Source of the DNA: Pseudomonadota bacterium
Lineage (GTDB): Bacteria > Pseudomonadota > Gammaproteobacteria > Burkholderiales > Burkholderiaceae_C
Length of the DNA: 64,000 bases
Reading direction: 5' to 3'
Assembly: GCA_031119395.1 (NCBI GenBank)
Contig: JAVHYA010000001.1
Coordinates: 80,396-144,395, forward strand
Under the pieces are notes generated by a model. The model was not told the DNA's origin and did no database searches. It saw nothing but the letters and a program-made list of their open reading frames with translations. The translations under genes were made by a program, and so were the position numbers. Of this stretch, positions 36,655 through 44,973 are shown one piece after another (positions within the stretch are counted from its first letter, which is position 1; every line of letters begins with the position of its first letter).

Positions 36655-38430
36655 TCAGAGGTCTTCCGAGCCCAGCAGCATCTCCGTGATGCCCTTGCCG
36701 GCCTGCACCATCGGGAACACGTTCTCGGTGGGGTCGGTGCGGAAGTCCATGAACACGGTGCGGTCCTTGAGCTTGCGCGCCTCGCGCAGCGCGGGCTCCA
36801 CGTCCTGAGGCCGCTCGATCAGCATGCCGACATGGCCGTACGCCTCGGCCAGCTTCACGAAGTTGGGCAGCGCATCCATGTAGCTGTGGCTGTAGCGGCC
36901 GGAGTACTCGATCTCCTGCCACTGGCGCACCATGCCCAGGTAGCGGTTGTTGAGCGAGCAGATCTTGATCGGCGTGTTGTACTGCAGGCAGGTCGACAGC
37001 TCCTGGATGCACATCTGCACGGATCCCTCGCCGGTGATGGTGAACACCTCGGCGTCGGGCTTGGCGAGCTTGATGCCCATCGCGTAGGGAATGCCCACGC
37101 CCATGGTGCCCAGGCCGCCGGAGTTGATCCAACGGCGCGGCTCGTCGAAGCGGTAGTACTGCGCCGCCCACATCTGGTGCTGACCGACGTCGGAGGTGAT
37201 GTAGGTCTCCGTGTCCTTGGTCATGTTCCAGAGCGTCTCGACCACGTATTGCGGCTTGATCACCTCGGTGTTGCCGCGGTCGTACTTCAGGCAGTCGCGG
37301 CTGCGCCAAGCTTCGATGGTCTTCCACCAGTCGGCCAATGCGCCGGCGTCGGCGCGGGTGCTGCTCTCGCGGATCATCGAGATCAGTTCGGTCAGCACGT
37401 CCTTCACGTCGCCCACGATCGGGATGTCGACCTTCACGCGCTTGGAGATGCTCGACGGGTCGATGTCGATGTGGATGATCTTGCGTTCGTTCTGCGCGAA
37501 ATGCTTCGGGTTGCCGATCACGCGGTCGTCGAAGCGCGCGCCCACCGCGAGCAGCACGTCGCAGTTCTGCATCGCGTTGTTGGCCTCGATGGTGCCGTGC
37601 ATGCCCAGCATGCCCAGGAACTTGCGGTCGCTCGCCGGGTAGGCGCCCAGGCCCATCAGGGTGTTGGTGACCGGGTAGCCCAACATGTCGACCAGGGTGC
37701 GAAGCTCGTTGGTCGCATTGCCCAGCAGCACGCCGCCGCCGGTGTAGATGTAGGGGCGCTTGGCGGTGAGCAGCAACTGCAGCGCCTTGCGGATCTGGCC
37801 GCCATGGCCCTTCTTCACCGGGTTGTACGAGCGCATCTCGACCTTGTCGGGATAGCCTGCGTACGGCACCTTCTTGAAGGAGACGTCCTTCGGAATATCC
37901 ACCACCACGGGGCCGGGGCGGCCGCTGCGGGCGATGTGGAAGGCCTTCTTCATCGTCAGCGCGATGTCCTTCGGGTCCTTGACGAGGAAGTTGTGCTTGA
38001 CGATGGGGCGGGTGATGCCGACCGTGTCGCATTCCTGGAAGGCATCCAGGCCGATGGCGGGCGTGGGCACCTGGCCGGAGATGATCACCATCGGGATCGA
38101 ATCCATGTAGGCCGTCGCGATGCCGGTGACCGCGTTCGTCAGGCCGGGGCCGGAGGTGACCAGCGCCACGCCCACGTCGCCGGTGGCGCGCGCATAGCCG
38201 TCGGCCGCGTGCACCGCGGCCTGCTCGTGGCGCACCAGCACGTGCTGGATGGTGTCCTGCTTGTAGAACGCGTCGTAGATGTAGAGAACCGCACCGCCCG
38301 GGTAGCCCCAGATGTACTTGACACCTTCGGCCTGCAGTGCCTTGACCAGCACTTCGGCGCCCATGAGTTCTTGAGATTGGCTGCCGGTGACGGCGGCTGC
38401 ACTGGCGATTTCCGCCTTGGAGATTTCCAT
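36655..38430 (-). CDS. ilvB: Acetolactate synthase large (catalytic) subunit
   Basis: The 591-residue thiamin-diphosphate enzyme makes acetolactate and acetohydroxybutyrate. The catalytic glutamate lies in LVRHEQAAVHAADGYAR, FAD-binding segments follow, and the ThDP motif reads TGEGSVQMCIQEL with NN 18 residues on; the usual GDG is GEG here, as I recall for other beta-proteobacterial forms. It heads the ilvB-ilvN-ilvC order on the minus strand. The 289 bases before it show no clear leader peptide. The ATG at 38430 is preceded by a weak AAAGG ribosome site. Confidence 0.95.
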   Translation of the reverse strand: MEISKAEIASAAAVTGSQSQELMGAEVLVKALQAEGVKYIWGYPGGAVLYIYDAFYKQDTIQHVLVRHEQAAVHAADGYARATGDVGVALVTSGPGLTNAVTGIATAYMDSIPMVIISGQVPTPAIGLDAFQECDTVGITRPIVKHNFLVKDPKDIALTMKKAFHIARSGRPGPVVVDIPKDVSFKKVPYAGYPDKVEMRSYNPVKKGHGGQIRKALQLLLTAKRPYIYTGGGVLLGNATNELRTLVDMLGYPVTNTLMGLGAYPASDRKFLGMLGMHGTIEANNAMQNCDVLLAVGARFDDRVIGNPKHFAQNERKIIHIDIDPSSISKRVKVDIPIVGDVKDVLTELISMIRESSTRADAGALADWWKTIEAWRSRDCLKYDRGNTEVIKPQYVVETLWNMTKDTETYITSDVGQHQMWAAQYYRFDEPRRWINSGGLGTMGVGIPYAMGIKLAKPDAEVFTITGEGSVQMCIQELSTCLQYNTPIKICSLNNRYLGMVRQWQEIEYSGRYSHSYMDALPNFVKLAEAYGHVGMLIERPQDVEPALREARKLKDRTVFMDFRTDPTENVFPMVQAGKGITEMLLGSEDL

Positions 38431-38719
38431 TTTGAGTTGAACCTTTCGAGTTTTCGGGAACGAAAAACCTTGGGTGCCCCTTGCCAGCCCTTGTGAGACC
38501 GCGTCGGGACTTAGGACCAAAACCATGGGCGGACGAGGATGTTCCGCCGGGCAGTGACCCGTTTGCCGTTTGACTTGCAGCCCGCGATTATGGCACTGCA
38601 GCACGCCCCGAAGTCGCCCCGGCGCACGAAAAAGGGGCCGATGCCATAATCGCCGCCGCCCAAAACAAGGCATCCTGCCGCCCCACCCCCACCACGCGCC
38701 TTTCCGCGCGGCCTCTCGC

Positions 38720-39289
38720 TTGGCATCCGAACAAGAACTCTCCGATTTCCTCAAGAGCGTCGAGAAACGGGCCTTCAAGCGCTCGATCTACCACGTGCGC
38801 GACGAGGAAGCCGCCCTGGACATCGTGCAGGACAGCATGATGAAGCTCGCGGAGCACTACGGGGACAAGCCGGCCAACGAGCTGCCGATGCTGTTCCAGC
38901 GCATCCTGTCGAACTGCACGCTGGACTGGTTTCGCCGCCAGAAGACGCGCCGGGCGTTGTTTTCCAACCTCAGCGACTTCGAGAGCGCCGATGACGAGGG
39001 CGGCGATTTCGACCTGCTGGAGAACCTCGCCTCCGATCCCGACACGCGCGAAACCGAGAGCGCCGAAGACACCACCCGCCGGGCACAGATCTTCCATGAG
39101 ATCGAGGAGCAGATCGCGGCCCTCCCGGCCCGTCAACGCGAGGCTTTTCTGATGCGTTACTGGGAAGAAATGGACGTTTCCGAGACGGCTGCCGCCATGG
39201 GGTGTTCCGAAGGCAGCGTCAAGACGCACTGTTCGCGGGCCGTCCACGCCTTGAGCAAAGCCCTCAAGGCCAGGGGAATCCAGCTATGA
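38720..39289 (+). CDS. ECF-type RNA polymerase sigma factor
   Basis: The 189-residue protein has sigma region 2 (VRDEEAALDIVQDSMMKLAEH to LDWFRRQKTRR) and region 4 (LPARQREAFLMRYWEEMDVSETAAAMGCSEGSVKTHCSRA). The start is uncertain: TTG at 38720 suits the conserved N-terminus LASEQELSDFL, and no ATG is near. It overlaps the DUF3619 gene by ATGA, so that protein is a candidate partner. A CATAAT at 38644-38649 could be its -10 element. Target genes are unknown; an envelope stress role fits the neighbouring membrane genes but is inference. Confidence 0.88.
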   Translation: MASEQELSDFLKSVEKRAFKRSIYHVRDEEAALDIVQDSMMKLAEHYGDKPANELPMLFQRILSNCTLDWFRRQKTRRALFSNLSDFESADDEGGDFDLLENLASDPDTRETESAEDTTRRAQIFHEIEEQIAALPARQREAFLMRYWEEMDVSETAAAMGCSEGSVKTHCSRAVHALSKALKARGIQL

Positions 39290-39723
39290 CCACGACTTCG
39301 AACGCCACCGCCCACGCTCAGCAGGAGCGCTTCGGCCGCGCCGTGGCCGCCCGCCTGTCGGCCGGCAGCCACGACCTGCCACACGACATCACCGAACGGC
39401 TGCGCGCCGGGCGCATGCAGGCGCTCGCACGCCGCAAGGTGGTGCAGGTCCGCACGGCGCCCGCGGGCGGGGTGATCGGCATGTCCGGGGGCGCTGCCCT
39501 GCTCGGGGGCGGCGATGGCGGCTGGTGGACCCGGGTGGCCAGCGTGCTGCCGCTGTTGGCGCTGGTCGCCGGCCTCGTCACCATCTCCGTCTGGCAGGAA
39601 GAAGACCGCACGGCCGAAGTCGCCGACGTCGATGCCGCCCTGCTCACCGACGAGTTGCCGCCCGCCGCCTACACCGACCCCGGCTTCGCCCAGTTCCTCA
39701 AGCGCGAAGCCTCGCCCCGCTGA
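39286..39723 (+). CDS. DUF3619 family membrane protein, possible anti-sigma factor
   Basis: The 145-residue protein has a soluble N-terminal part of about 75 residues with LPHDITERLRAGRMQAL, one membrane helix (VASVLPLLALVAGLVTISVW), and a short acidic periplasmic tail ending FAQFLKREASPR. It is coupled to the sigma factor gene by an ATGA overlap. DUF3619 is recognised by layout and context. One helix with a cytoplasmic part that could bind the sigma factor makes an anti-sigma role plausible, but nothing proves it. Confidence 0.75.
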   Translation: MTTTSNATAHAQQERFGRAVAARLSAGSHDLPHDITERLRAGRMQALARRKVVQVRTAPAGGVIGMSGGAALLGGGDGGWWTRVASVLPLLALVAGLVTISVWQEEDRTAEVADVDAALLTDELPPAAYTDPGFAQFLKREASPR

Positions 39724-39756
39724 CGCGCCGTCGCAACACCTGCTCCTCCCGCCTTC

Positions 39757-40590
39757 ATGCCCTTGCCGTCCGCCATCTCCCGTGAGCCACGCCCCACCGG
39801 GGGGCTGCTCGCCATCACGGTGCGCGCGGCCGGGGCGCTCGGCGCGGTGGCGCTGGCGATCGGCGGATGGATCACGCTCGACGCCCAGGCCCAGGCCCAG
39901 CCGCCGCAGCCGACGCCTGCGGCGGATGCCCGCGCTCCGGTCAATGGCGCCACGGGCGCGACGAAGGCAGCCGCGCCCAGCCCCAAATCGCGCCCGACGC
40001 CAGCCAAGCCGCTCTGGACCGACCTGACCGCCGCGCAGCAGGCCGCCCTCCGACCGCTCGCGCAGCACTGGAACGGCCTGAGCGAAGCGCACAAGCGCAA
40101 GTGGCTGGCGCTTTCGCGCAACTACAACAAGCTCAGCGCCGAAGAGCAGTCCACGCTGCATGGGCGCATGGCCGATTGGGCTGCCCTCAGCGCACGCGAC
40201 CGGGCCCAGGCGCGTCTCAATTTCGCCGAGGTCAAGCGCCTCGCCCCCGCCGACGAGCGCAAGGCCAAGTGGGAGGCCTACCAGGCCCTCAGCGAGGAGG
40301 AACGCCGCCAGCTCGCCGCCAGCGCGGCGGCGGTGCCGACCACGGCGGCGCTGCCCCTGCGCCCGGTGCCGGAGCGCAAGCTGGCCCCCATTCCCGACAG
40401 CGCACTCAGCCAGGGCCACGGCGGCCCGCGCATCCAGATTGCGCCGCCACGCGCCCAGGCGCCGCTGCTGGCACCCGTGCCCCCCTCGGCCGAGGCCATG
40501 TACCCGGAGCCCGCGGCGACCCCCGCCGCGACCGCGCCCGCCACCGCGGCCCCGACGGCGGCGTCCGACCCCGCGCCTGCGGCGCAGTGA
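39757..40590 (+). CDS. DUF3106 domain protein, secreted or membrane-anchored
   Basis: The 277-residue protein has an N-terminal hydrophobic segment (AITVRAAGALGAVALAIGGW), an Ala/Pro-rich linker, and a helical DUF3106 domain at about 85-190 built of short repeats: WTDLTAAQQAALRPLAQHWN, LSEAHKRKWLALSRNY, LSAEEQSTLHGRMADWAAL and LSEEERRQLA. The tail is Pro/Ala-rich and low complexity. It probably acts in the periplasm. The repeated L-x-x-x-(Q/K/R)-x-x-L-x-x-x-W pattern suggests a binding role; no function is known. Confidence 0.75.
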   Translation: MPLPSAISREPRPTGGLLAITVRAAGALGAVALAIGGWITLDAQAQAQPPQPTPAADARAPVNGATGATKAAAPSPKSRPTPAKPLWTDLTAAQQAALRPLAQHWNGLSEAHKRKWLALSRNYNKLSAEEQSTLHGRMADWAALSARDRAQARLNFAEVKRLAPADERKAKWEAYQALSEEERRQLAASAAAVPTTAALPLRPVPERKLAPIPDSALSQGHGGPRIQIAPPRAQAPLLAPVPPSAEAMYPEPAATPAATAPATAAPTAASDPAPAAQ

Positions 40591-40616
40591 CCATTCCGGT
40601 GCGGGACAATGCGGGC

Positions 40617-41192
40617 ATGCCCCCGCAGTCGACCTCGCCTCCGTCTCCCATGCCAAATACGGCTGCAGCCCCCGCCGACAGGGCGCCGGCAGCTCCTGAA
40701 TTGATAGCACCCGGCCTCTGGCGGCGCATGGCCTGCTGGCTGTACGAGGGCATGCTCATGTTCGCCGTGGTGTTCGTGGCCGGCTGGCTGTTCAGCACGC
40801 TGGGCCAGATGCGCGACGCGATGGACGCGCGCCGCCACCTGCTCCAGGCCTTCCTGTTCGTGGTCTTCGGCATCTACTTCACCTGGTTCTGGTCGCGCGG
40901 CCAGACGCTCGCCATGAAAACCTGGGGTCTGCGTGTGGTCGACCGCCACGGCGCGCCCGTCACGCAGTTGCGCGCGCTCGGCCGCTACCTGCTCAGCTGG
41001 ATCTGGTTTTTGCCCCCGCTGGCCGCGCTGTCGCTGCTGCCCTTCAGGATTTCGGGCGGCGAGTCGGTGGTCCTGATCGCCGGCTGGGTCATCGTCTGGG
41101 CGCTGCTGGCCCGCTTCCACCCGCAACGCCAGTTCTGGCACGACGCCTGGGCCGGCACGCGCCTCGTCGCGTCCAAGCCCCTGAGCCGATGA
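40617..41192 (+). CDS. RDD family membrane protein
   Basis: The 191-residue protein has the RDD domain: an early GLWRRMACWLYEGMLM (Arg, then Asp/Glu in helix 1), two further helices, and the later GQTLAMKTWGLRVVDRHG and HDAWAGTRLV. Function is unknown for most RDD proteins; some are Na+/H+ antiporters. The start is uncertain, ATG 40617 or 40650. The second ATG is the first base of a dispersed repeat, which encodes residues 12-32. It overlaps dgkA by ATGA. Confidence 0.82.
   Translation: MPPQSTSPPSPMPNTAAAPADRAPAAPELIAPGLWRRMACWLYEGMLMFAVVFVAGWLFSTLGQMRDAMDARRHLLQAFLFVVFGIYFTWFWSRGQTLAMKTWGLRVVDRHGAPVTQLRALGRYLLSWIWFLPPLAALSLLPFRISGGESVVLIAGWVIVWALLARFHPQRQFWHDAWAGTRLVASKPLSR
40650..40711 (-). 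repeat. Dispersed repeat copy 6, inside the RDD gene
   Basis: On the minus strand: GCTATCAATTCAGGAGCTGC, then GGCGGGGGCTGCAGCCGTATT, close to copy 8. The plus strand reads in frame as MPNTAAAPADRAPAAPELIA at the start of the RDD protein. Confidence 0.68.
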
Positions 41193-41596
41193 GCACCACC
41201 CCCACCGATCCCGCCCTCGTCAACCCGCAGAAGGCGCGCAAGGGCCTGAACCGCCTGTGGCATGCCGCCGGCTATTCGCTCAATGGCCTGCGCGCCGGCT
41301 GGGGCGAGGCGGCCTTCCGCATGGAAGCGACGATGGCCGTCGTGATGGTGCCGCTGGCCTTCTGGCTCGGCCGCAATTGGGTCGAGGTCGCGTTGCTGGC
41401 GGGCAGCGTGGTGATCGTGATGATCGTGGAACTGCTCAACACCGCCGTCGAGGCGGCCATCGACCGCATCGGCCCCGAATGGCACGACCTGTCCAAGCGC
41501 GCCAAGGACATGGGCAGCGCCGCCGTGCTGCTGGCGAGCCTGCTCGCCGGCGGCATCTGGCTGGCCGCGCTCTGGCAACGCTTGTTCGTCGCCTGA
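41189..41596 (+). CDS. dgkA: Diacylglycerol kinase
   Basis: The 135-residue integral membrane enzyme phosphorylates diacylglycerol. It has three helices and the active-site segment VVIVMIVELLNTAVEAAIDRIG, with E and N as in E. coli DgkA, preceded by GEAAFRMEA. The start overlaps the RDD gene stop (ATGA). Confidence 0.94.
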   Translation: MSTTPTDPALVNPQKARKGLNRLWHAAGYSLNGLRAGWGEAAFRMEATMAVVMVPLAFWLGRNWVEVALLAGSVVIVMIVELLNTAVEAAIDRIGPEWHDLSKRAKDMGSAAVLLASLLAGGIWLAALWQRLFVA

Positions 41597-41627
41597 CCGT
41601 CACGGCCGGGCGGCATCCTTTTCTCGC

Positions 41628-42227
41628 ATGACGACTTCCTCTCACTCCTTTTCCCTCTGCGTCTACTGCGGCTCGCGCCCCGGCGAAGGCGCCGCGTATC
41701 TCGATGCCGCCCAGGCCGTCGGCCAGTGGATCGGCCAGCAGGGCGGCCAACTGGTCTATGGCGGCGGCCGCACCGGCCTGATGGGCACGGTGGCGGAGGC
41801 CACGCGCCTGGCCGGCGGCCGGGTGGTCGGCATCATCCCCAAGGCACTGGTCGACAAGGAACTGGCCAATACCCTGTGCGACGAGCTGCACGTCGTCGAC
41901 ACCATGCACGAGCGCAAGGCCATGATGGGCGCGCGTGCCGACGCCTTCGTGGCACTGGCCGGCGGCATCGGCACCTTCGAGGAACTGTTCGAGATCTGGA
42001 CCTGGCGCCAGCTGGGCTACCACGACAAGCCCACCGGCATCCTCAACACCGCCGGCTACTACGACGGGCTGCTGCACTTCCTCGGCCACAGCGTGCGCGC
42101 GGGCTTCATGGGCGACTGGCAGATGAACCTGGTGCGCACCGGCACCGAGCCGGTGGGCCTGCTGCAGGCGTTGCGCGACGAGGCGCTGCGCCACCCGGGC
42201 GGCGACCGCCTGGCGCAGGTGGTGTGA
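41628..42227 (+). CDS. LOG family nucleotide 5'-monophosphate phosphoribohydrolase
   Basis: The 199-residue protein belongs to the LOG/YvdD family (TIGR00730), which releases the base from cytokinin or purine 5'-monophosphates. VYCGSRPG near the start, VYGGGRTGLMG, the catalytic MHERKAMM and AGGIGTFEELFE are visible; the usual P of PGGxGT is A here. In bacteria the natural substrate is mostly AMP or purine 5'-monophosphates. The spacing of 31 bp after dgkA allows co-transcription. Confidence 0.88.
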   Translation: MTTSSHSFSLCVYCGSRPGEGAAYLDAAQAVGQWIGQQGGQLVYGGGRTGLMGTVAEATRLAGGRVVGIIPKALVDKELANTLCDELHVVDTMHERKAMMGARADAFVALAGGIGTFEELFEIWTWRQLGYHDKPTGILNTAGYYDGLLHFLGHSVRAGFMGDWQMNLVRTGTEPVGLLQALRDEALRHPGGDRLAQVV

Positions 42228-42272
42228 AGGTGTCGTGAATCCGGCCCGCTCAGCGCGGGCGGGCGCAGCGCG

Positions 42273-42701
<429 letters not shown>

Positions 42702-42772
42702 CTATCGCGCCACGGCCGCCGCATGACCGCCGCCGCACGCGGGCGCGGCGCCGCTGGTACGCTCGGCGGCTC

Positions 42773-43729
42773 ATGCGATCCCCTTCCCCGGCCGCCCCGC
42801 GGTCGCCCCTGCTGGCGCTCTACCGCTGGTTCAACGGCCAGGCCTGGCTGCTGCTGGTCTTCACCACCCTGATCTGGGGCTGCAACGCGGTCGCCGCGCG
42901 GCTGGCGGTGGGCGAGATCTCGCCCATGATGCTGACCACGGCGCGCTGGTCGATCTGCTGCGTGGCGCTGTTCCTGTCGGCGCGCCACCAGGTCGCCGCC
43001 CACTGGCGCGCCCTGCGCCCGCACTGGCGCTACCTCGCCGTCATGGGCACGGCCGGCTTCACCGCCTTCAACGCGCTCTTCTACGCCGCCGCGCACCACA
43101 CCACGGCCATCAACATCGCGATCATCCAGGGCACGATCCCCGTGCTGGTGCTGCTGGGCGGCGTCCTGTTCCTGCGGCTGCGCGTGACGCCACTGCAGAT
43201 GCTGGGCGTGGCCGTCACGCTGGCGGGCATCGTCGTCGTCGCCTCGCGCGGGCAGCTGGCGGTGCTCACCGGGCTGGCCTTCAACGAGGGCGACGTGTGG
43301 ATGGTGGTCGCCTCGGCGCTCTATGCCGGCTACATGCTCGGACTGCGCCGCCGGCCCCCGGTGCCGCCCATCGTCTTCTTCGCCGCCGTGGCGGCCGTGG
43401 CGGCGCTCACCTCGCTGCCGCTGCTGGCCGCCGAAATCGCGACCGGCCATTTCGTCGTGCCCACGCCCAAGGGGTGGCTGCTGATGCTCTTCGTCGGGCT
43501 GCTGCCTTCCTTCGTCTCGCAGATCACCTTCATCCAGGCGGTGGCGCTGATCGGCCCGGCACGCGCGGGGGTGTTCCTCAATCTCACGCCGGTGTTCGGG
43601 CCGCTGCTGGCGGTGCTGGTCCTGGGAGAGCCGCTGGCCCCCTTCCATGCCGTCGCCCTGGCGCTGGTGCTCGGCGGCATCTGGATCGCCGAGCAGCTGG
43701 GGGCACCCAAGGCGGTGAAGCCTTCATGA
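42773..43729 (+). CDS. EamA family (DMT) exporter
   Basis: The 318-residue protein has ten membrane helices in two EamA repeats; GCNAVAARLAVGEISPM and the later LLPSFVSQITFIQAVALIGPARAG mark the repeats. EamA proteins export amino acids, metabolites or drugs, and the substrate cannot be read from sequence. Its stop overlaps the start of the FemAB-like gene (ATGA). Confidence 0.87.
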   Translation: MRSPSPAAPRSPLLALYRWFNGQAWLLLVFTTLIWGCNAVAARLAVGEISPMMLTTARWSICCVALFLSARHQVAAHWRALRPHWRYLAVMGTAGFTAFNALFYAAAHHTTAINIAIIQGTIPVLVLLGGVLFLRLRVTPLQMLGVAVTLAGIVVVASRGQLAVLTGLAFNEGDVWMVVASALYAGYMLGLRRRPPVPPIVFFAAVAAVAALTSLPLLAAEIATGHFVVPTPKGWLLMLFVGLLPSFVSQITFIQAVALIGPARAGVFLNLTPVFGPLLAVLVLGEPLAPFHAVALALVLGGIWIAEQLGAPKAVKPS

Positions 43730-44937
43730 GCCGCGAGCCCGTGCTGCGGGTCCACACCGACCCGTCGGAGATCGACGCCGCCGCCTGGGACGCGCTGCTG
43801 GACGCCCAGGCCGAGCCCAGCCCCTTCATGCGGCATGCCTACCTGGCCGCCCTGCACGCCAGCGGCAGCGCCACGCCCGAGACCGGCTGGGCGCCTGCCT
43901 TCGCGACGCTGTGGCGCGGCAAGGTGCTGAAGGCGGCCTGCCCGCTGTACGCCAAGGACCACTCGTACGGCGAATACGTCTTCGACTGGGCCTGGGCCAA
44001 CGCCTACGAGCAGCATGGCCTGGCCTACTACCCCAAGGCCGTGTGCGCGGTGCCCTTCACGCCCGTGCCCGGGGCGCGGCTGCTGGCCGTCGACGCCGAC
44101 CACCGCGCGCTGCTGGTGCAGGGCCTGGTGCAGTGGTGCAAGCAGATGGAGCTGTCGTCGCTGCACCTGCTCTTCGGCGCCGAGGACGACATCGCCGCCT
44201 GCGAGGCCGCCGGCCTCATGCTGCGCCACACGGTCCAGTTCCACTGGAAGAACGAGTCGCCTGGCGACCCGTCTGCGCGCTACGCCGACATCGACGCCTT
44301 CCTCGCCAGCCTCTCGCAGGACAAGCGCAAGAAGATCCGCCAGGAGCGCCGCAAGGTGCGCGACGCCGGCGTGAGCTTCCGCTGGGCGCGCGGCACCGAC
44401 ATCACCGAGGCGGACTGGGACTTCTTCTACCGCTGCTATGCCCGCACGTACCGCGAGCACGGCAACCCGCCCTACCTCACGCGCGATTTCTTCCGCCGCC
44501 AGGCGCAGACCATGCCGCAGGCGTGGCTGCTCTTCACCGCCGAACGCGAAGGCAAGCCGATTGCTACAAGTTTGATAGCGCTTCGCGCAGACGGGGCGGG
44601 CGTTCCAGGCCGATCTGATTCCAAAAGTGAGTCTGTCGCGTACGGCCGCTACTGGGGCGCACTGGAGCGGGTGGACTGCCTGCATTTCGAGGCCTGCTAC
44701 TACCAGCCCATCGAATGGTGCATCGCGCACGGCGTGGCGCGCTTCGAGGGCGGCGCCCAGGGCGAGCACAAGATGGCCCGCGCCCTGATGCCGGTCAAGA
44801 CGACCAGCGCCCACTGGCTGGCGCACCCGTCCTTCGCCGATGCGGTGGAGCGCTTCCTCGAGCGCGAAGGCGCCGGGATCGAGAACTACATGGAGCACCT
44901 GGAGGCGCGCAGCCCCTTCCGCGCGCCGACGACCTGA
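43726..44937 (+). CDS. FemAB/GNAT-like protein with an in-frame repeat insertion
   Basis: The 403-residue protein belongs to the large GNAT-fold family COG3146 (peptidogalycan-type FemAB-like). SPFMRHAYLAALHASG, DKRKKIRQERRKV, YGRYWGALE, CLHFEACYYQPIEWCI and FEGGAQGEHKMARAL are typical. Residues 279-299 are encoded by a dispersed repeat (44560-44622), using codons such as ATT, ACA, TTG and ATA that are rare here; the family normally shows only a short turn between SLIAL and YGRYWG. The function in cell-wall or surface modification is unproven. The gene overlaps the EamA gene. Confidence 0.85.
   Translation: MSREPVLRVHTDPSEIDAAAWDALLDAQAEPSPFMRHAYLAALHASGSATPETGWAPAFATLWRGKVLKAACPLYAKDHSYGEYVFDWAWANAYEQHGLAYYPKAVCAVPFTPVPGARLLAVDADHRALLVQGLVQWCKQMELSSLHLLFGAEDDIAACEAAGLMLRHTVQFHWKNESPGDPSARYADIDAFLASLSQDKRKKIRQERRKVRDAGVSFRWARGTDITEADWDFFYRCYARTYREHGNPPYLTRDFFRRQAQTMPQAWLLFTAEREGKPIATSLIALRADGAGVPGRSDSKSESVAYGRYWGALERVDCLHFEACYYQPIEWCIAHGVARFEGGAQGEHKMARALMPVKTTSAHWLAHPSFADAVERFLEREGAGIENYMEHLEARSPFRAPTT
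44560..44622 (+). repeat. Dispersed repeat copy 7, inside the FemAB-like gene
   Basis: ATTGCTACAAGTTTGATAGC, then GGGCGGGCGTTCCAGGCCGAT, in forward orientation. It stays in frame through the gene and adds about 20 residues before YGRYWG. Confidence 0.78.
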
Positions 44938-44973
44938 AACGCCCGGCGGCCGCGCGCCGCGGCCGGCCGGCGC

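Noticed and set aside
38431..38600. Possible ilvB leader peptide with Ile-Leu-Val codons (ATC CTC GTC) on the minus strand.
   Set aside because: Only three such codons occur, no start codon fits in that frame near a promoter, and no terminator hairpin with a T-run precedes ilvB.
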